This document shows, in pieces, positions 24,816 through 32,731 of a DNA stretch of 34,942 nt. Every line of letters begins with the position of its first letter. Within the stretch, counting starts at the first letter, position 1. Origin of the DNA: Bacteroidota bacterium. Its GTDB lineage: Bacteria; Bacteroidota; Bacteroidia; Chitinophagales; Chitinophagaceae. The translations under genes were made by a program, and so were the position numbers. The stretch is taken from assembly GCA_018266455.1 (NCBI GenBank), contig JAFEAJ010000002.1, positions 1 to 34,942 on the forward strand, read 5' to 3'. Below the pieces are notes generated by a model. That model searched no databases. It saw only the letters and a list, made by a program, of their open reading frames with translations, and was not told where the DNA came from.

Positions 24816-25994
24816 ATGCAGGAAGCATACATTGTTGCAGGGTTCAGGACTGCGGTGGGAAAAGCTAAAAGGGGCGGGTTCAGGTTCTATCGCCCAGACG
24901 ACTTGGCAGTAACTGTTATTAAAGGCCTGCTGGCATCAGTCCCACAGTTGGATATAAAAAGAGTGGATGATGTTATTGTTGGCAATGCGGTGCCTGAAGC
25001 GGAGCAGGGCCTGCAGGTGGGGCGCATAATTGCTGCAAGGGCGGTAGGTATCCATGCACCGGGCATGACGGTGAACCGCTATTGCGCAAGCGGGCTCGAA
25101 ACCATTGCCATTGCCACCGCAAAAATCAGGACAGGCATGGCTGATTGTATTATTGCAGGCGGCTCGGAAAGCATGACAATGGTGCCGACAGCAGGATGGA
25201 AAACAGTTCCTGCATATTCAATTGCCAGTGAAGACCCGGATTATTATTTGAACATGGGGCTCACTGCCGAAGCTGTGGCCAAAGAATATAATGTGAGCCG
25301 CGAAGACCAGGACCGCTTTTCATACCACTCGCACCAAAAAGCAATCAGTGCAATCAGTAACGGATATTTTAAAGATGGCATCATTCCCATTAATGTTGAG
25401 GAAGTGTATGTTGACGCGAAAGGCAAAAAACAAAAAAGAAGTTTTGTGGTGGACACCGATGAAGGCCCTCGTGCGGATACATCAATTGAAGCGCTAAACA
25501 AATTAAAACCTGTTTTTGCAGCGGGCGGCACTGTTACTGCTGGCAATTCATCACAAACCAGCGATGGTGCTGCTTTTGTTATCGTGATGAATGAAAAAAT
25601 GATGAACGAGCTAAAACTTAAACCTGTTGCCAGGCTGGTAGCCTGCGCAAGTGCCGGCGTTCATCCCCGCATCATGGGCATAGGCCCGGTGGAAGCAGTG
25701 CCAAAAGTGCTCAAGCAGGCGGGCATGAACCTGTCGCAAATGGAGTTGATAGAATTAAATGAAGCATTTGCCTCACAGTCGCTTGCTGTGATCAGAACGC
25801 TGGGGCTGGACCCTGCGATTGTGAACATCAATGGCGGGGCCATCGCGCTCGGCCACCCATTAGGTTGCACAGGCTGCAAGCTAACTATACAGATTGCCCA
25901 CGACATGAAAAGGCTAAACAAAAAATATGGCATTGTTACGGCTTGTGTTGGCGGCGGGCAGGGCATTGCCGGTATTATTGAAAACCTGAGTTAG
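24816..25994 (+). CDS. Acetyl-CoA C-acyltransferase (thiolase)
   Basis: A 392-residue thiolase that cleaves 3-ketoacyl-CoA with CoA (beta-oxidation) or runs in reverse. The acyl-accepting Cys90 is in NRYCASGLE, His347 in GGAIALGHPLGCTG and the second catalytic Cys377 in TACVGGGQG. NEAFA (315-319) is also conserved. Features such as TVNRYCASGLETIA resemble the FadA/FadI acyl-transferase side more than acetoacetyl-CoA thiolase, but substrate length is not certain. No hydratase/dehydrogenase (fadB-like) gene is adjacent. It has its own strong promoter and is divergent from pyrD. Confidence 0.94.
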   Translation: MQEAYIVAGFRTAVGKAKRGGFRFYRPDDLAVTVIKGLLASVPQLDIKRVDDVIVGNAVPEAEQGLQVGRIIAARAVGIHAPGMTVNRYCASGLETIAIATAKIRTGMADCIIAGGSESMTMVPTAGWKTVPAYSIASEDPDYYLNMGLTAEAVAKEYNVSREDQDRFSYHSHQKAISAISNGYFKDGIIPINVEEVYVDAKGKKQKRSFVVDTDEGPRADTSIEALNKLKPVFAAGGTVTAGNSSQTSDGAAFVIVMNEKMMNELKLKPVARLVACASAGVHPRIMGIGPVEAVPKVLKQAGMNLSQMELIELNEAFASQSLAVIRTLGLDPAIVNINGGAIALGHPLGCTGCKLTIQIAHDMKRLNKKYGIVTACVGGGQGIAGIIENLS

Positions 25995-26092
25995 CGCTGT
26001 AATTGGTATTTTTTTATAAGCCATCCTGAACAATTTCGGTAACATTGCTAAACTTTTACAAACCTTATGCTCAAACCTTAATCCTTTAAATA

Positions 26093-26734
26093 ATGAAAGT
26101 TTTTATTACTGACGATCATGAAATGTACCTCGAAGGCCTTGCGCTCCTTTTAAATAAACAAATTGGCATCACAGTAGCGGGCACTGCCATGAGCGGAACA
26201 GAACTTCTTCAAAAGCTTCCTCAAATCGATGCCGATATTTTGCTGCTGGATGTTTATTTACCTGATATTAAGGAAGAAGCCCTTCTGAAAAAAATCCGTG
26301 AAATCAGGCCTAAGCAAAAAGTGCTTTGCCTTACCCTACTGCGCGGCACAAGGCATGTGCACAAACTTGTGAAACTTGGCATTGAAGGCTATATACTTAA
26401 AAGTGCTTCTGTTGCTGAATTGACCACAGCATTGCAAAAAGTACATGAAGGAGGGCAATACCTCAGTAAAGAAATTAACATTGGCGATGTGCAGCAAAAT
26501 TCCAGGGGCAAGGTTTTCGTTGCTGATAAAGACATTAATGACCTTCTTTCCAAACGCGAACAGGAAGTGCTCAGGCTCGTGTGCAAAGAATACAACAATG
26601 CAGAAATTGCCAAAAAACTTTTCCTGAGCGTGAGCACTATTGAAACCCATCGAAAAAACATCATTGCCAAACTGGGTGTGAACAATACGGTAGGGCTGGT
26701 AAAATTTGCGGTAAAGCACCAGCTTGCAGATTAA
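26093..26734 (+). CDS. Response regulator, NarL/FixJ (LuxR) family
   Basis: A 213-residue transcription regulator. The receiver domain (1-120) has Asp7, Asp8, phospho-acceptor Asp53 in LLLDVYLPD, Thr81 and Lys103 (YILKSA). The LuxR helix-turn-helix (about 150-208) reads LSKREQEVLRLVCKEYNNAEIAKKLFLSVSTIETHRKNIIAKLG, split here only by function: recognition helix around residues 178-192. All signalling residues are intact, so phosphorylation control is expected. No histidine kinase is in the window, so it is an orphan locally. It lies 98 bases after the thiolase gene on the same strand with no exact consensus promoter seen between them. Confidence 0.93.
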   Translation: MKVFITDDHEMYLEGLALLLNKQIGITVAGTAMSGTELLQKLPQIDADILLLDVYLPDIKEEALLKKIREIRPKQKVLCLTLLRGTRHVHKLVKLGIEGYILKSASVAELTTALQKVHEGGQYLSKEINIGDVQQNSRGKVFVADKDINDLLSKREQEVLRLVCKEYNNAEIAKKLFLSVSTIETHRKNIIAKLGVNNTVGLVKFAVKHQLAD

Positions 26735-27040
26735 TTTTTTTAAAAGATCGGTCTTCCGGCACTTAATATGTTGCGATGCCCACTATTGCACCAATTGCAT
26801 CTCTCATGCTGTTCGCTATCCTTATTGAATTTAAAAAACAACTGCAATGCCCATGATGTAAATACGTCTTTGCCTAATAATAAGTTAATATGTAATGATA
26901 ATTGTTGAGAAGCTGCAAAAAATTGAAGCGAAGAGGCGATCTAAAATTTATATTAAAATTGTTCACCCAGCCCTCTCCGATCGATGCCGGCTTTCTCATA
27001 TTAGAACAAATGCTGTAATTTGCAGCATCTCACGAAAAGG
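26735..27040. other. Gene-free gap between the regulator and the Cys-rich small gene
   Basis: No coding frame of gene-like character was found on either strand. It is AT-rich. Near the right end, ATGCTG-TAATTTG-CAGCAT (27010-27028) is a 6-base perfect hairpin or palindrome just upstream of the next gene, and TAATTTG inside it is one base short of the -7 consensus. No riboswitch motif is recognised. Confidence 0.4.
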
Positions 27041-27379
27041 GTGCGCAACAACAAAATCATAAAAAAAATTAGTGGTGTGGTAATGCTGGCTGTTTTTTCA
27101 TTCAGCGTTATGCCAAAAATAATATTGCACGATCTTGTTGCTGACCACAGGGATACGCCTCTTGCCCAGAATTATTCGGATCAGCAACAGGTTTCCAAAA
27201 CCGGCTTCAATTGTAATTGCGATAACCTTGTTGTTGAATTGCCATTTGTTAATGACATTGCCAGGATAGAAGTGGCCGTTTCTCAACATTTTTCAGGACA
27301 ATCCAACGCTTATATCAATCATTTTAGTTCTCCCAATTGCTTCTATTTTGAACTGCGCGGCCCGCCCCAATCATGTTGA
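27041..27379 (+). CDS. Small exported Cys-containing protein next to a TonB receptor
   Basis: Counted from the GTG at 27041 this is a 112-residue protein. A basic N-terminus (RNNKIIKK) and hydrophobic stretch (ISGVVMLAVFSFSV, about 10-23) look like a signal peptide or anchor. The exported part has HDLVADHRD (30-38), a CxC pair (Cys58, Cys60) in GFNCNCDNLVVELPF, Cys100, and a C-terminal Cys112. An upstream TTG at 27020 would add seven residues and lies inside a palindrome, so I prefer the GTG. The reading frame ends 88 bases before the TonB receptor start. The His and Cys content and the pairing suggest a metal-handling accessory, but this is inference, and I know no assigned function. Confidence 0.6.
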   Translation: MRNNKIIKKISGVVMLAVFSFSVMPKIILHDLVADHRDTPLAQNYSDQQQVSKTGFNCNCDNLVVELPFVNDIARIEVAVSQHFSGQSNAYINHFSSPNCFYFELRGPPQSC

Positions 27380-27413
27380 GCGGCCTTTCCTTATGAACTT
27401 CTTTTCTTGTTGC

Positions 27414-27436
27414 TGCAGTCAAAAATCACGACTGCC
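27414..27436 (+). repeat. Small hairpin in the TonB receptor leader
   Basis: GCAGTC (27415-27420) and GACTGC (27430-27435) pair perfectly around a nine-base loop, ending 32 bases before the receptor ATG. It may affect translation of the receptor from a shared message. Short enough to be chance. Confidence 0.25.
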
Positions 27437-27467
27437 AAAAGCGTTTCACAGCATTAAAAATTCTTAC

Positions 27468-29987
27468 ATGAACCATTATTTAAGCCGGGGCTTGTTTCTA
27501 TTCATCCCTTTTCTATCGTTCCATTCATTTGCTTTTTCGGGGAAAAGTGCCTTAAACCATTCTTCTGACAAAGGTGCCCTTACAGGAAAAGTAACTGCAA
27601 AAAGCAATGGCAGTTCTTTATCCGGCGCAACCATTTATATACCCGACCTGAAGCTTGGCAGAATTTCAGATTCTGCCGGTAATTATTCTTTCAAAGTGCT
27701 TCCCAAAGGCGCCTACCTTATTGAAGTGCATTATGAAGGATATAAAACTTTAACCCGGACCGTTCGTATTAACGACCTGACAGTAGAAAATTTTGAGCTG
27801 GTTGATGAATATGTTGAGGAAAGCCCTGTTGTGGTAACAGGCTTATCGAAGGCCACACAAATAAAGAGGAGCCCGGTCCCGATCATTTCAGTAAACCATG
27901 AGTACCTGGCTACCAATATCAGCACGAACATTATCGATGCCATTGCAAAAGTGCCTGGCGTTAGCGCACTCACCACAGGGCCGAATGTCTCAAAGCCATT
28001 CATCCGCGGGCTGGGTTACAACAGGATACTTACACTGTATGATGGGGTGAGACAGGAAGGACAGCAATGGGGCGATGAACATGGCATTGAAGTGGACCAA
28101 TATGGCATTGACAGAGTGGAAGTGATAAAAGGGCCTGCCAGTTTAACTTATGGGTCGGATGCATTGGCAGGAGTAGTGAATTTGATCCCCACTCCACCAG
28201 CACCTGAAGGCAAAATAGTTGGAGATGTGATGGCAGAATATCAAACCAATAACAGGATGTTCGGTGGGTCCGCCATGCTTGGCGCAACAAAAAATGGTTT
28301 TGAATGGATGGGCAGAGTATCTCACAAGCAGGCTACCAATTATGAAAATAAAATCGATGGAAGGGTGTTTAACACCGCTTTTAATGAAACGGATGCAAAC
28401 CTTGCATTGGGGCTGCACACAAAATGGGGCTACTCCCATCTGAACATGTCTTTATATAACGATTTGCAGGAGATACCCGACGGGAGCAGAAACTTTTTAG
28501 GGCAATTTACTTATCAGAGCACAGAAGCAGATACCTTGCCAAGGCCTGTTGCGCCAAAATCATGGCTTACTTCTTATGCTATGACGCCGCTTCACCAGCA
28601 CGTGCAGCATTACCGTGTTTTTTCTTCAAACAATTTTACGATCGGCAACGGAAGGCTTGGCTTGAACCTGGGCTTCCAGCGGAGCGTCCGCCGCGAGTAC
28701 AGCCATCCTGAACTGCCTTACCAGGATGTTGCGGGCTTGTTCCTCCAATTGAATACTTATTCTTATGACCTAAAATATTATTTTCCTGAATTCAGCGGAT
28801 GGAACCTGACCATTGGCGCAAACGGAATGTACCAGGCCAACAATGTAACCAGCGGTACCGAATTTGTAATACCTTCTTATCGGCAGTTTGATATCGGCCC
28901 CTTTGCGATGATCAAAAAAAAGATCGGCAAACTTGATATGGCAGGCGGCATCCGTTTCGATAGCCGTTCGTTTGAAAATGATGCGCTGTATACAAAACCA
29001 AACCCTATTACTCATTTTGATATGCCAGTTTATGGCATTGACACCATTGGCGCTGCCAAGCCTTTCTATAATTACCGTCACCTGTTCAGCGGTATTTCGG
29101 GAAGCCTTGGCGCAACCTATAATTTTACTGATAAGCTTTCAATGAAAGCAAACCTGTCAAGAGGCTATCGTGCGCCTAACATTGCTGAGATATCATCAAA
29201 CGGAGTTCACCCGGGCACAAATATTTACCAGATCGGCAATGCTGGTTTCAAGCCCGAATTCAGCCTGCAGGAAGATATCGGCTTTGCTTATTCATCTAAA
29301 TATGCGGTTATTAATTTAAGCGTCTTCAACAATGATATTTCAAACTATATCTTCAACCAGCGGCTGCAAAGCGTTTTTGGGGGCGATTCGGTCTTAGTTG
29401 CCGGTAACCAAACCTACAAATTCCAACAAGGAAAAGCCAAGCTGTATGGCGGCGAGCTGAGCATTGATATCCATCCTATAAAGCCCCTGCATTTTGAAAA
29501 CAGCATTTCGGCTGTGTATGCATTGAATAAAGGCATTGTCCCAAAACAGTTAACAGACAGCAACAAATACCTCCCTTTCATTCCGCCATTGCATGGCATT
29601 TCAGAATTGAGATATGATTTTGATATAAAAGAAAAACATATCAAAAATGGCTTCGTGAAATTGCAACTGGCATATTACGCAAGCCAAAGCCGGGTTTACT
29701 TAGCTGATAATACCGAAACACCTACAGCCGGGTATGCGCTATTCAATGCAGGAATTGGGGCAGGCGTAACCAATAAAAAAGGCAATACCATCATGAACAT
29801 TTATATCATGGCGAACAATTTATTTGATGTTGCTTATTTTGACCATTTGAGCAGGCTGAAATATTTTTATTACAGCCCTGGTGATAGCAACCCTGCCCAC
29901 GGCATTCACAATATGGGAAGAAATATTTCTTTTAAGTTAGATTTTCCGCTTGTGTTTAACATGAAACATGCTGATAATGAAAATTAG
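27468..29987 (+). CDS. TonB-dependent outer-membrane receptor with carboxypeptidase-like domain
   Basis: An 839-residue outer-membrane active transporter. The start at 27468 gives a clear signal peptide (MNHYLSRGLFLFIPFLSFHS). An earlier in-frame ATG at 27348 overlaps the preceding gene and lacks a signal. A carboxypeptidase-regulatory-like beta sandwich (about 37-113), usual in Bacteroidota receptors, precedes a TonB-box-like EESPVVVTG (117-125). The plug (about 130-242) contains PFIRGLGYNRILTLYDGVR and VEVIKGPASLTYGSDALAG. The barrel fills the rest. QQWGDEHGIEVD (199-210), with its acidic His segment, resembles metal-type receptors. The barrel strand near the end (FKLDFPLVF) is followed by eight extra residues. 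No SusD partner is adjacent, so a glycan SusC role is unlikely. The substrate is not determined. Confidence 0.92.
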   Translation: MNHYLSRGLFLFIPFLSFHSFAFSGKSALNHSSDKGALTGKVTAKSNGSSLSGATIYIPDLKLGRISDSAGNYSFKVLPKGAYLIEVHYEGYKTLTRTVRINDLTVENFELVDEYVEESPVVVTGLSKATQIKRSPVPIISVNHEYLATNISTNIIDAIAKVPGVSALTTGPNVSKPFIRGLGYNRILTLYDGVRQEGQQWGDEHGIEVDQYGIDRVEVIKGPASLTYGSDALAGVVNLIPTPPAPEGKIVGDVMAEYQTNNRMFGGSAMLGATKNGFEWMGRVSHKQATNYENKIDGRVFNTAFNETDANLALGLHTKWGYSHLNMSLYNDLQEIPDGSRNFLGQFTYQSTEADTLPRPVAPKSWLTSYAMTPLHQHVQHYRVFSSNNFTIGNGRLGLNLGFQRSVRREYSHPELPYQDVAGLFLQLNTYSYDLKYYFPEFSGWNLTIGANGMYQANNVTSGTEFVIPSYRQFDIGPFAMIKKKIGKLDMAGGIRFDSRSFENDALYTKPNPITHFDMPVYGIDTIGAAKPFYNYRHLFSGISGSLGATYNFTDKLSMKANLSRGYRAPNIAEISSNGVHPGTNIYQIGNAGFKPEFSLQEDIGFAYSSKYAVINLSVFNNDISNYIFNQRLQSVFGGDSVLVAGNQTYKFQQGKAKLYGGELSIDIHPIKPLHFENSISAVYALNKGIVPKQLTDSNKYLPFIPPLHGISELRYDFDIKEKHIKNGFVKLQLAYYASQSRVYLADNTETPTAGYALFNAGIGAGVTNKKGNTIMNIYIMANNLFDVAYFDHLSRLKYFYYSPGDSNPAHGIHNMGRNISFKLDFPLVFNMKHADNEN

Positions 29988-30070
29988 CAATGCGGAGAAT
30001 TCCCTGGCATACTAATAAATAAAATCCTGCGTTATATTATTGTCTTACTAACCCAATATGCTATACTAAG

Positions 30071-30104
30071 AAAACAAAGTCCCGCTCATGCGGGACTTTG
30101 TTTT
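30071..30104. terminator. Strong bidirectional terminator
   Basis: AAAACAAAGTCCCGC (30071-30085) and GCGGGACTTTGTTTT (30090-30104) are perfect 15-base arms with a TCAT loop. The A/T flanks give a T-run on both strands. It separates the converging TonB receptor (+) and DUF983 (-) genes. Confidence 0.9.
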
Positions 30105-30124
30105 AAACGAATTCATTTACATTA

Positions 30125-30580
30125 TCAGTTTTCTTTTTCATAATAACCGGAGGTGCCGGAATCAAAAGTTGTTACGTTAGTGTTTTTGTAATTCCCGTCG
30201 TACCGCACAAAAAAGTTCAGGTAAATTGCCCTGCTTAAGCGCATGACCCATGGCTGCAGCACAATCAGCAGCACGGCGTTGACGCCAAGCCACCAAAAAA
30301 AACGGTTATCGTTAACAGACATCCCGATAATGACCCACCATGCAATAAAGCTTGCCACAGATAATGCGATCATAACCGCATAGCTCACATAGCCTGTTCC
30401 ATACCAGAAACCCACTTCTAATTTATAGGGCTGGTTGCATTCAGGGCACCTCTCTGGCATTTTTAAAGTCTTTTTTAAGTTCCATGGGTTGTGGCTCACA
30501 AACATTGGCCCTTTGCGGCACCTCGGGCATTTCATGGTAAGTAAGCTCCACCAGTAATTAGGCTTATCCTTTGCAGGCAT
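30125..30580 (-). CDS. DUF983 membrane protein with zinc-ribbon-like Cys pairs
   Basis: A 151-residue protein of the DUF983 family. Two CxxC pairs, Cys18/Cys21 (KCPRCRKG) and Cys45/Cys48 (RCPECNQ), form a likely zinc ribbon. VGFWYGTGYVSY follows, then two membrane helices (about 65-87 and 94-115). The C-terminus is cytoplasmic-type and polar. The family is common in Bacteroidota and has no firm function. It lies downstream of the ABC exporter gene on the same strand but 208 bases away, with its own -7 element. Confidence 0.9.
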   Translation of the reverse strand: MPAKDKPNYWWSLLTMKCPRCRKGPMFVSHNPWNLKKTLKMPERCPECNQPYKLEVGFWYGTGYVSYAVMIALSVASFIAWWVIIGMSVNDNRFFWWLGVNAVLLIVLQPWVMRLSRAIYLNFFVRYDGNYKNTNVTTFDSGTSGYYEKEN

Positions 30581-30601
30581 GCGGTTCTTTTTTTATTGGC
30601 A

Positions 30602-30609
30602 CAAAGATA
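30602..30609 (-). promoter_or_regulatory. -7 promoter element of the DUF983 gene
   Basis: TATCTTTG on the minus strand matches TAnnTTTG and lies 22 bases upstream of the ATG at 30580, leaving a leader of about 15 bases. No -33 TTTG is at the usual spacing. Confidence 0.45.
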
Positions 30610-30788
30610 ATTTTATTAGCAAGGCTTATGTAATTTATCTTACTGGGAAATGCATATATCAGTTGCAGCAACAAAAAGAGAGGAGCCGGTTCAGAAGCAG
30701 CGCACCATCAATACTGAATTATAAAACGATATTGCGACCAAAAAAAATATTTACGTTATTAATAGCGCCAACTACAAAATGTAAAACT

Positions 30789-32627
30789 TTATGCAGTTGC
30801 TTTCACTGCAGCCATGGTTTTGCGTTCGCCAATTTGCTGGCGCCACATAGCGTAATACAAGCCTTTTTCCATCAGCAAGCTTCCGTGCGACCCGGTTTCT
30901 ACCACTTCACCTCTTTCCAGCACATAGATCCTGTCGGCATGCATAATTGTTGAAAGGCGGTGCGCAATTAAAACGGTTATTTGATTGCCTTTTGATGAAA
31001 CTTCACGAATCGTTTCAGTAATCTCTTCTTCTGTAATTGAATCCAGTGCCGAGGTGGCTTCATCAAAAATCAACAGGTAGGGATTGCGCAGCAAAGCCCT
31101 TGCAATGGCAATGCGCTGTTTTTCGCCGCCGCTCAGTTTTAGGCCGCCTTCACCAATCATGGTTTCAATGCCTTTTTCTGCACGCAGGAGCAAACTGTTG
31201 CAACTTGCTTTTTGCAAAGCGCTTTGCAGGTCCTGCTCTGTGGCGCCGGGGTTCACGAACATTAAATTTTCTTTTATTGTTCCTGCGAATAGTTGCGTGT
31301 CCTGGGTTACAAATCCAATCTGGCCGCGCAATTCATCAAAATCAATTTCATTGCCATCAATCCTGTCGTAATAAATTTTTCCTTGCTGGGGCCTGTATAA
31401 ACCAACCAGCAATTTTACCAGCGTGCTTTTGCCGGCGCCGCTTGGGCCGACAAAAGCAATGGTCTCTCCTTTCTTTACATTAAACGAAATGTTATCAAGC
31501 GCTTTAAATTGAGCGGTTTGATGTTTGAAAGAAACATCTTTAAACTCAAGTTCTTCGATAGCGCCAATATTTTTTGGATGGATAGGCTTTGGCTCAACTT
31601 CTCTTATCATCAGGCTATGAAAATTATTAAGAGAAGCTTCCGCTTCACGGTAAGAAATAATGATATTGCCCACTTCCTGCATGGGGCCAAAAATAAAAAA
31701 CCCATAAATCATTAACGACCAAAACTGCCCCGGAGTGATGATGGACTGGTAATGCCCTGCATAAACAAGCTTGCCAAATATCAACAACAGCAATGTAAAT
31801 GTGATTACTTGTTGAAGAAAGTTCACCATGGTGCCCTGGATAAAACTCAGCGCACGGATGCTCTTCACTTTACGCAATTCAAGCCCAAGGATTTTGAAAG
31901 TGTTGTTATTAAGCCTGATCACTTCCTGGTCAGTCAATCCCAGGCTTTTCACAATTTCAATATTGCGCAGGCTTTCAGTAGTCGAGCCAGCAAGGGCTGT
32001 CGTTTCCTTAGTAATGTTTTTTTGAATAATTTTTATTTTTTTGCTGAGCAGGCTGGTTACTGCTCCGATTAAAAATATCCCAATTGCATAAGCTGGCATG
32101 ATCGTCCAATGAAGCTTAAAAGCATAGACTGAAACAAATATTATGCTTACTATTATTATAAAAAAAACGTTTATGAAATTACTGATGAATTTTTCAGTAT
32201 CCGTTCTCACCTTTGTAAGTATGGATAACGTTTCGCCACTGCGCTGGTCTTCAAAATCCTGGTAGGGCAAACGCATGCTGTGCTTCAGCCCGTCAGTAAA
32301 AATGGTGGCGCCGAATTTCTGGATGATGACGTTCACAAAATAGTCCTGGAATGCTTTAGCAATACGGCTTACCATAGCTGTTCCCATTAAAAGCAGCAAA
32401 AAGAACAGCACGCCATGATACCCTTTGCCACCGAACAAATATTCGTTTAATGCCCTGGGGATTTTTAATTCTTTGTCAAAATGGTACGGGTGGTTCGCAA
32501 ATAAATCCAGCAACTTTCCTGTGATCATGGGTGCGAACAAAGAAAAAACCTGGTTGACTGCAGCCAGCGCCAATGCTAAAACCACCAGCCATTTATAGGG
32601 CTTTATATAATGCAACAATATTTTCAT
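30789..32627 (-). CDS. ABC exporter, fused permease and ATPase
   Basis: A 612-residue half-transporter of the MsbA/multidrug type, expected to work as a dimer in the inner membrane. The permease domain (about 1-335) has around six hydrophobic helices. The nucleotide-binding domain (about 355-600) has Walker A GPSGAGKST (394-402), Q-loop Gln442, signature LSGGEKQR (498-505), Walker B LLIFDE (518-523) with catalytic Glu523, the D-loop SALD, and H-loop His556 (LIAHRLSTI). All catalytic residues are present. The substrate could be a lipid, lipid A precursor or a drug and cannot be told from sequence. It lies 104 bases downstream of yifB on the same strand, with a palindrome upstream. Confidence 0.94.
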   Translation of the reverse strand: MKILLHYIKPYKWLVVLALALAAVNQVFSLFAPMITGKLLDLFANHPYHFDKELKIPRALNEYLFGGKGYHGVLFFLLLLMGTAMVSRIAKAFQDYFVNVIIQKFGATIFTDGLKHSMRLPYQDFEDQRSGETLSILTKVRTDTEKFISNFINVFFIIIVSIIFVSVYAFKLHWTIMPAYAIGIFLIGAVTSLLSKKIKIIQKNITKETTALAGSTTESLRNIEIVKSLGLTDQEVIRLNNNTFKILGLELRKVKSIRALSFIQGTMVNFLQQVITFTLLLLIFGKLVYAGHYQSIITPGQFWSLMIYGFFIFGPMQEVGNIIISYREAEASLNNFHSLMIREVEPKPIHPKNIGAIEELEFKDVSFKHQTAQFKALDNISFNVKKGETIAFVGPSGAGKSTLVKLLVGLYRPQQGKIYYDRIDGNEIDFDELRGQIGFVTQDTQLFAGTIKENLMFVNPGATEQDLQSALQKASCNSLLLRAEKGIETMIGEGGLKLSGGEKQRIAIARALLRNPYLLIFDEATSALDSITEEEITETIREVSSKGNQITVLIAHRLSTIMHADRIYVLERGEVVETGSHGSLLMEKGLYYAMWRQQIGERKTMAAVKATA

Positions 32628-32654
32628 CCTGTTATTTTATGGGTAACCAGTTAG

Positions 32655-32668
32655 AATGTTTAAACATT
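32655..32668 (-). promoter_or_regulatory. Perfect 14-base palindrome upstream of the ABC exporter
   Basis: AATGTTTAAACATT is a perfect palindrome 28 bases before the ABC exporter ATG. On the minus strand it lies between a TTTG (32679-32676) and a weak TAACTGGT -7-like element, where an operator would overlap the promoter. The arrangement fits a repressor site, but the regulator is unknown. Confidence 0.4.
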
Positions 32669-32731
32669 AAAACTTCAAAATTCGTGAAAAGAAAGAAAAA
32701 GCGGGCAGAGGAGCACAACCTTATTTATTTT

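Noticed and set aside
26735..27040. Cobalamin or other riboswitch upstream of the TonB receptor locus
   Set aside because: No box or stem pattern of a known riboswitch was found in the gap.
27348..27467. N-terminal extension of the TonB receptor from the ATG at 27348
   Set aside because: It overlaps the preceding small gene, has no signal peptide and is Cys-rich in a way unlike receptors. The ATG at 27468 begins a proper signal peptide.
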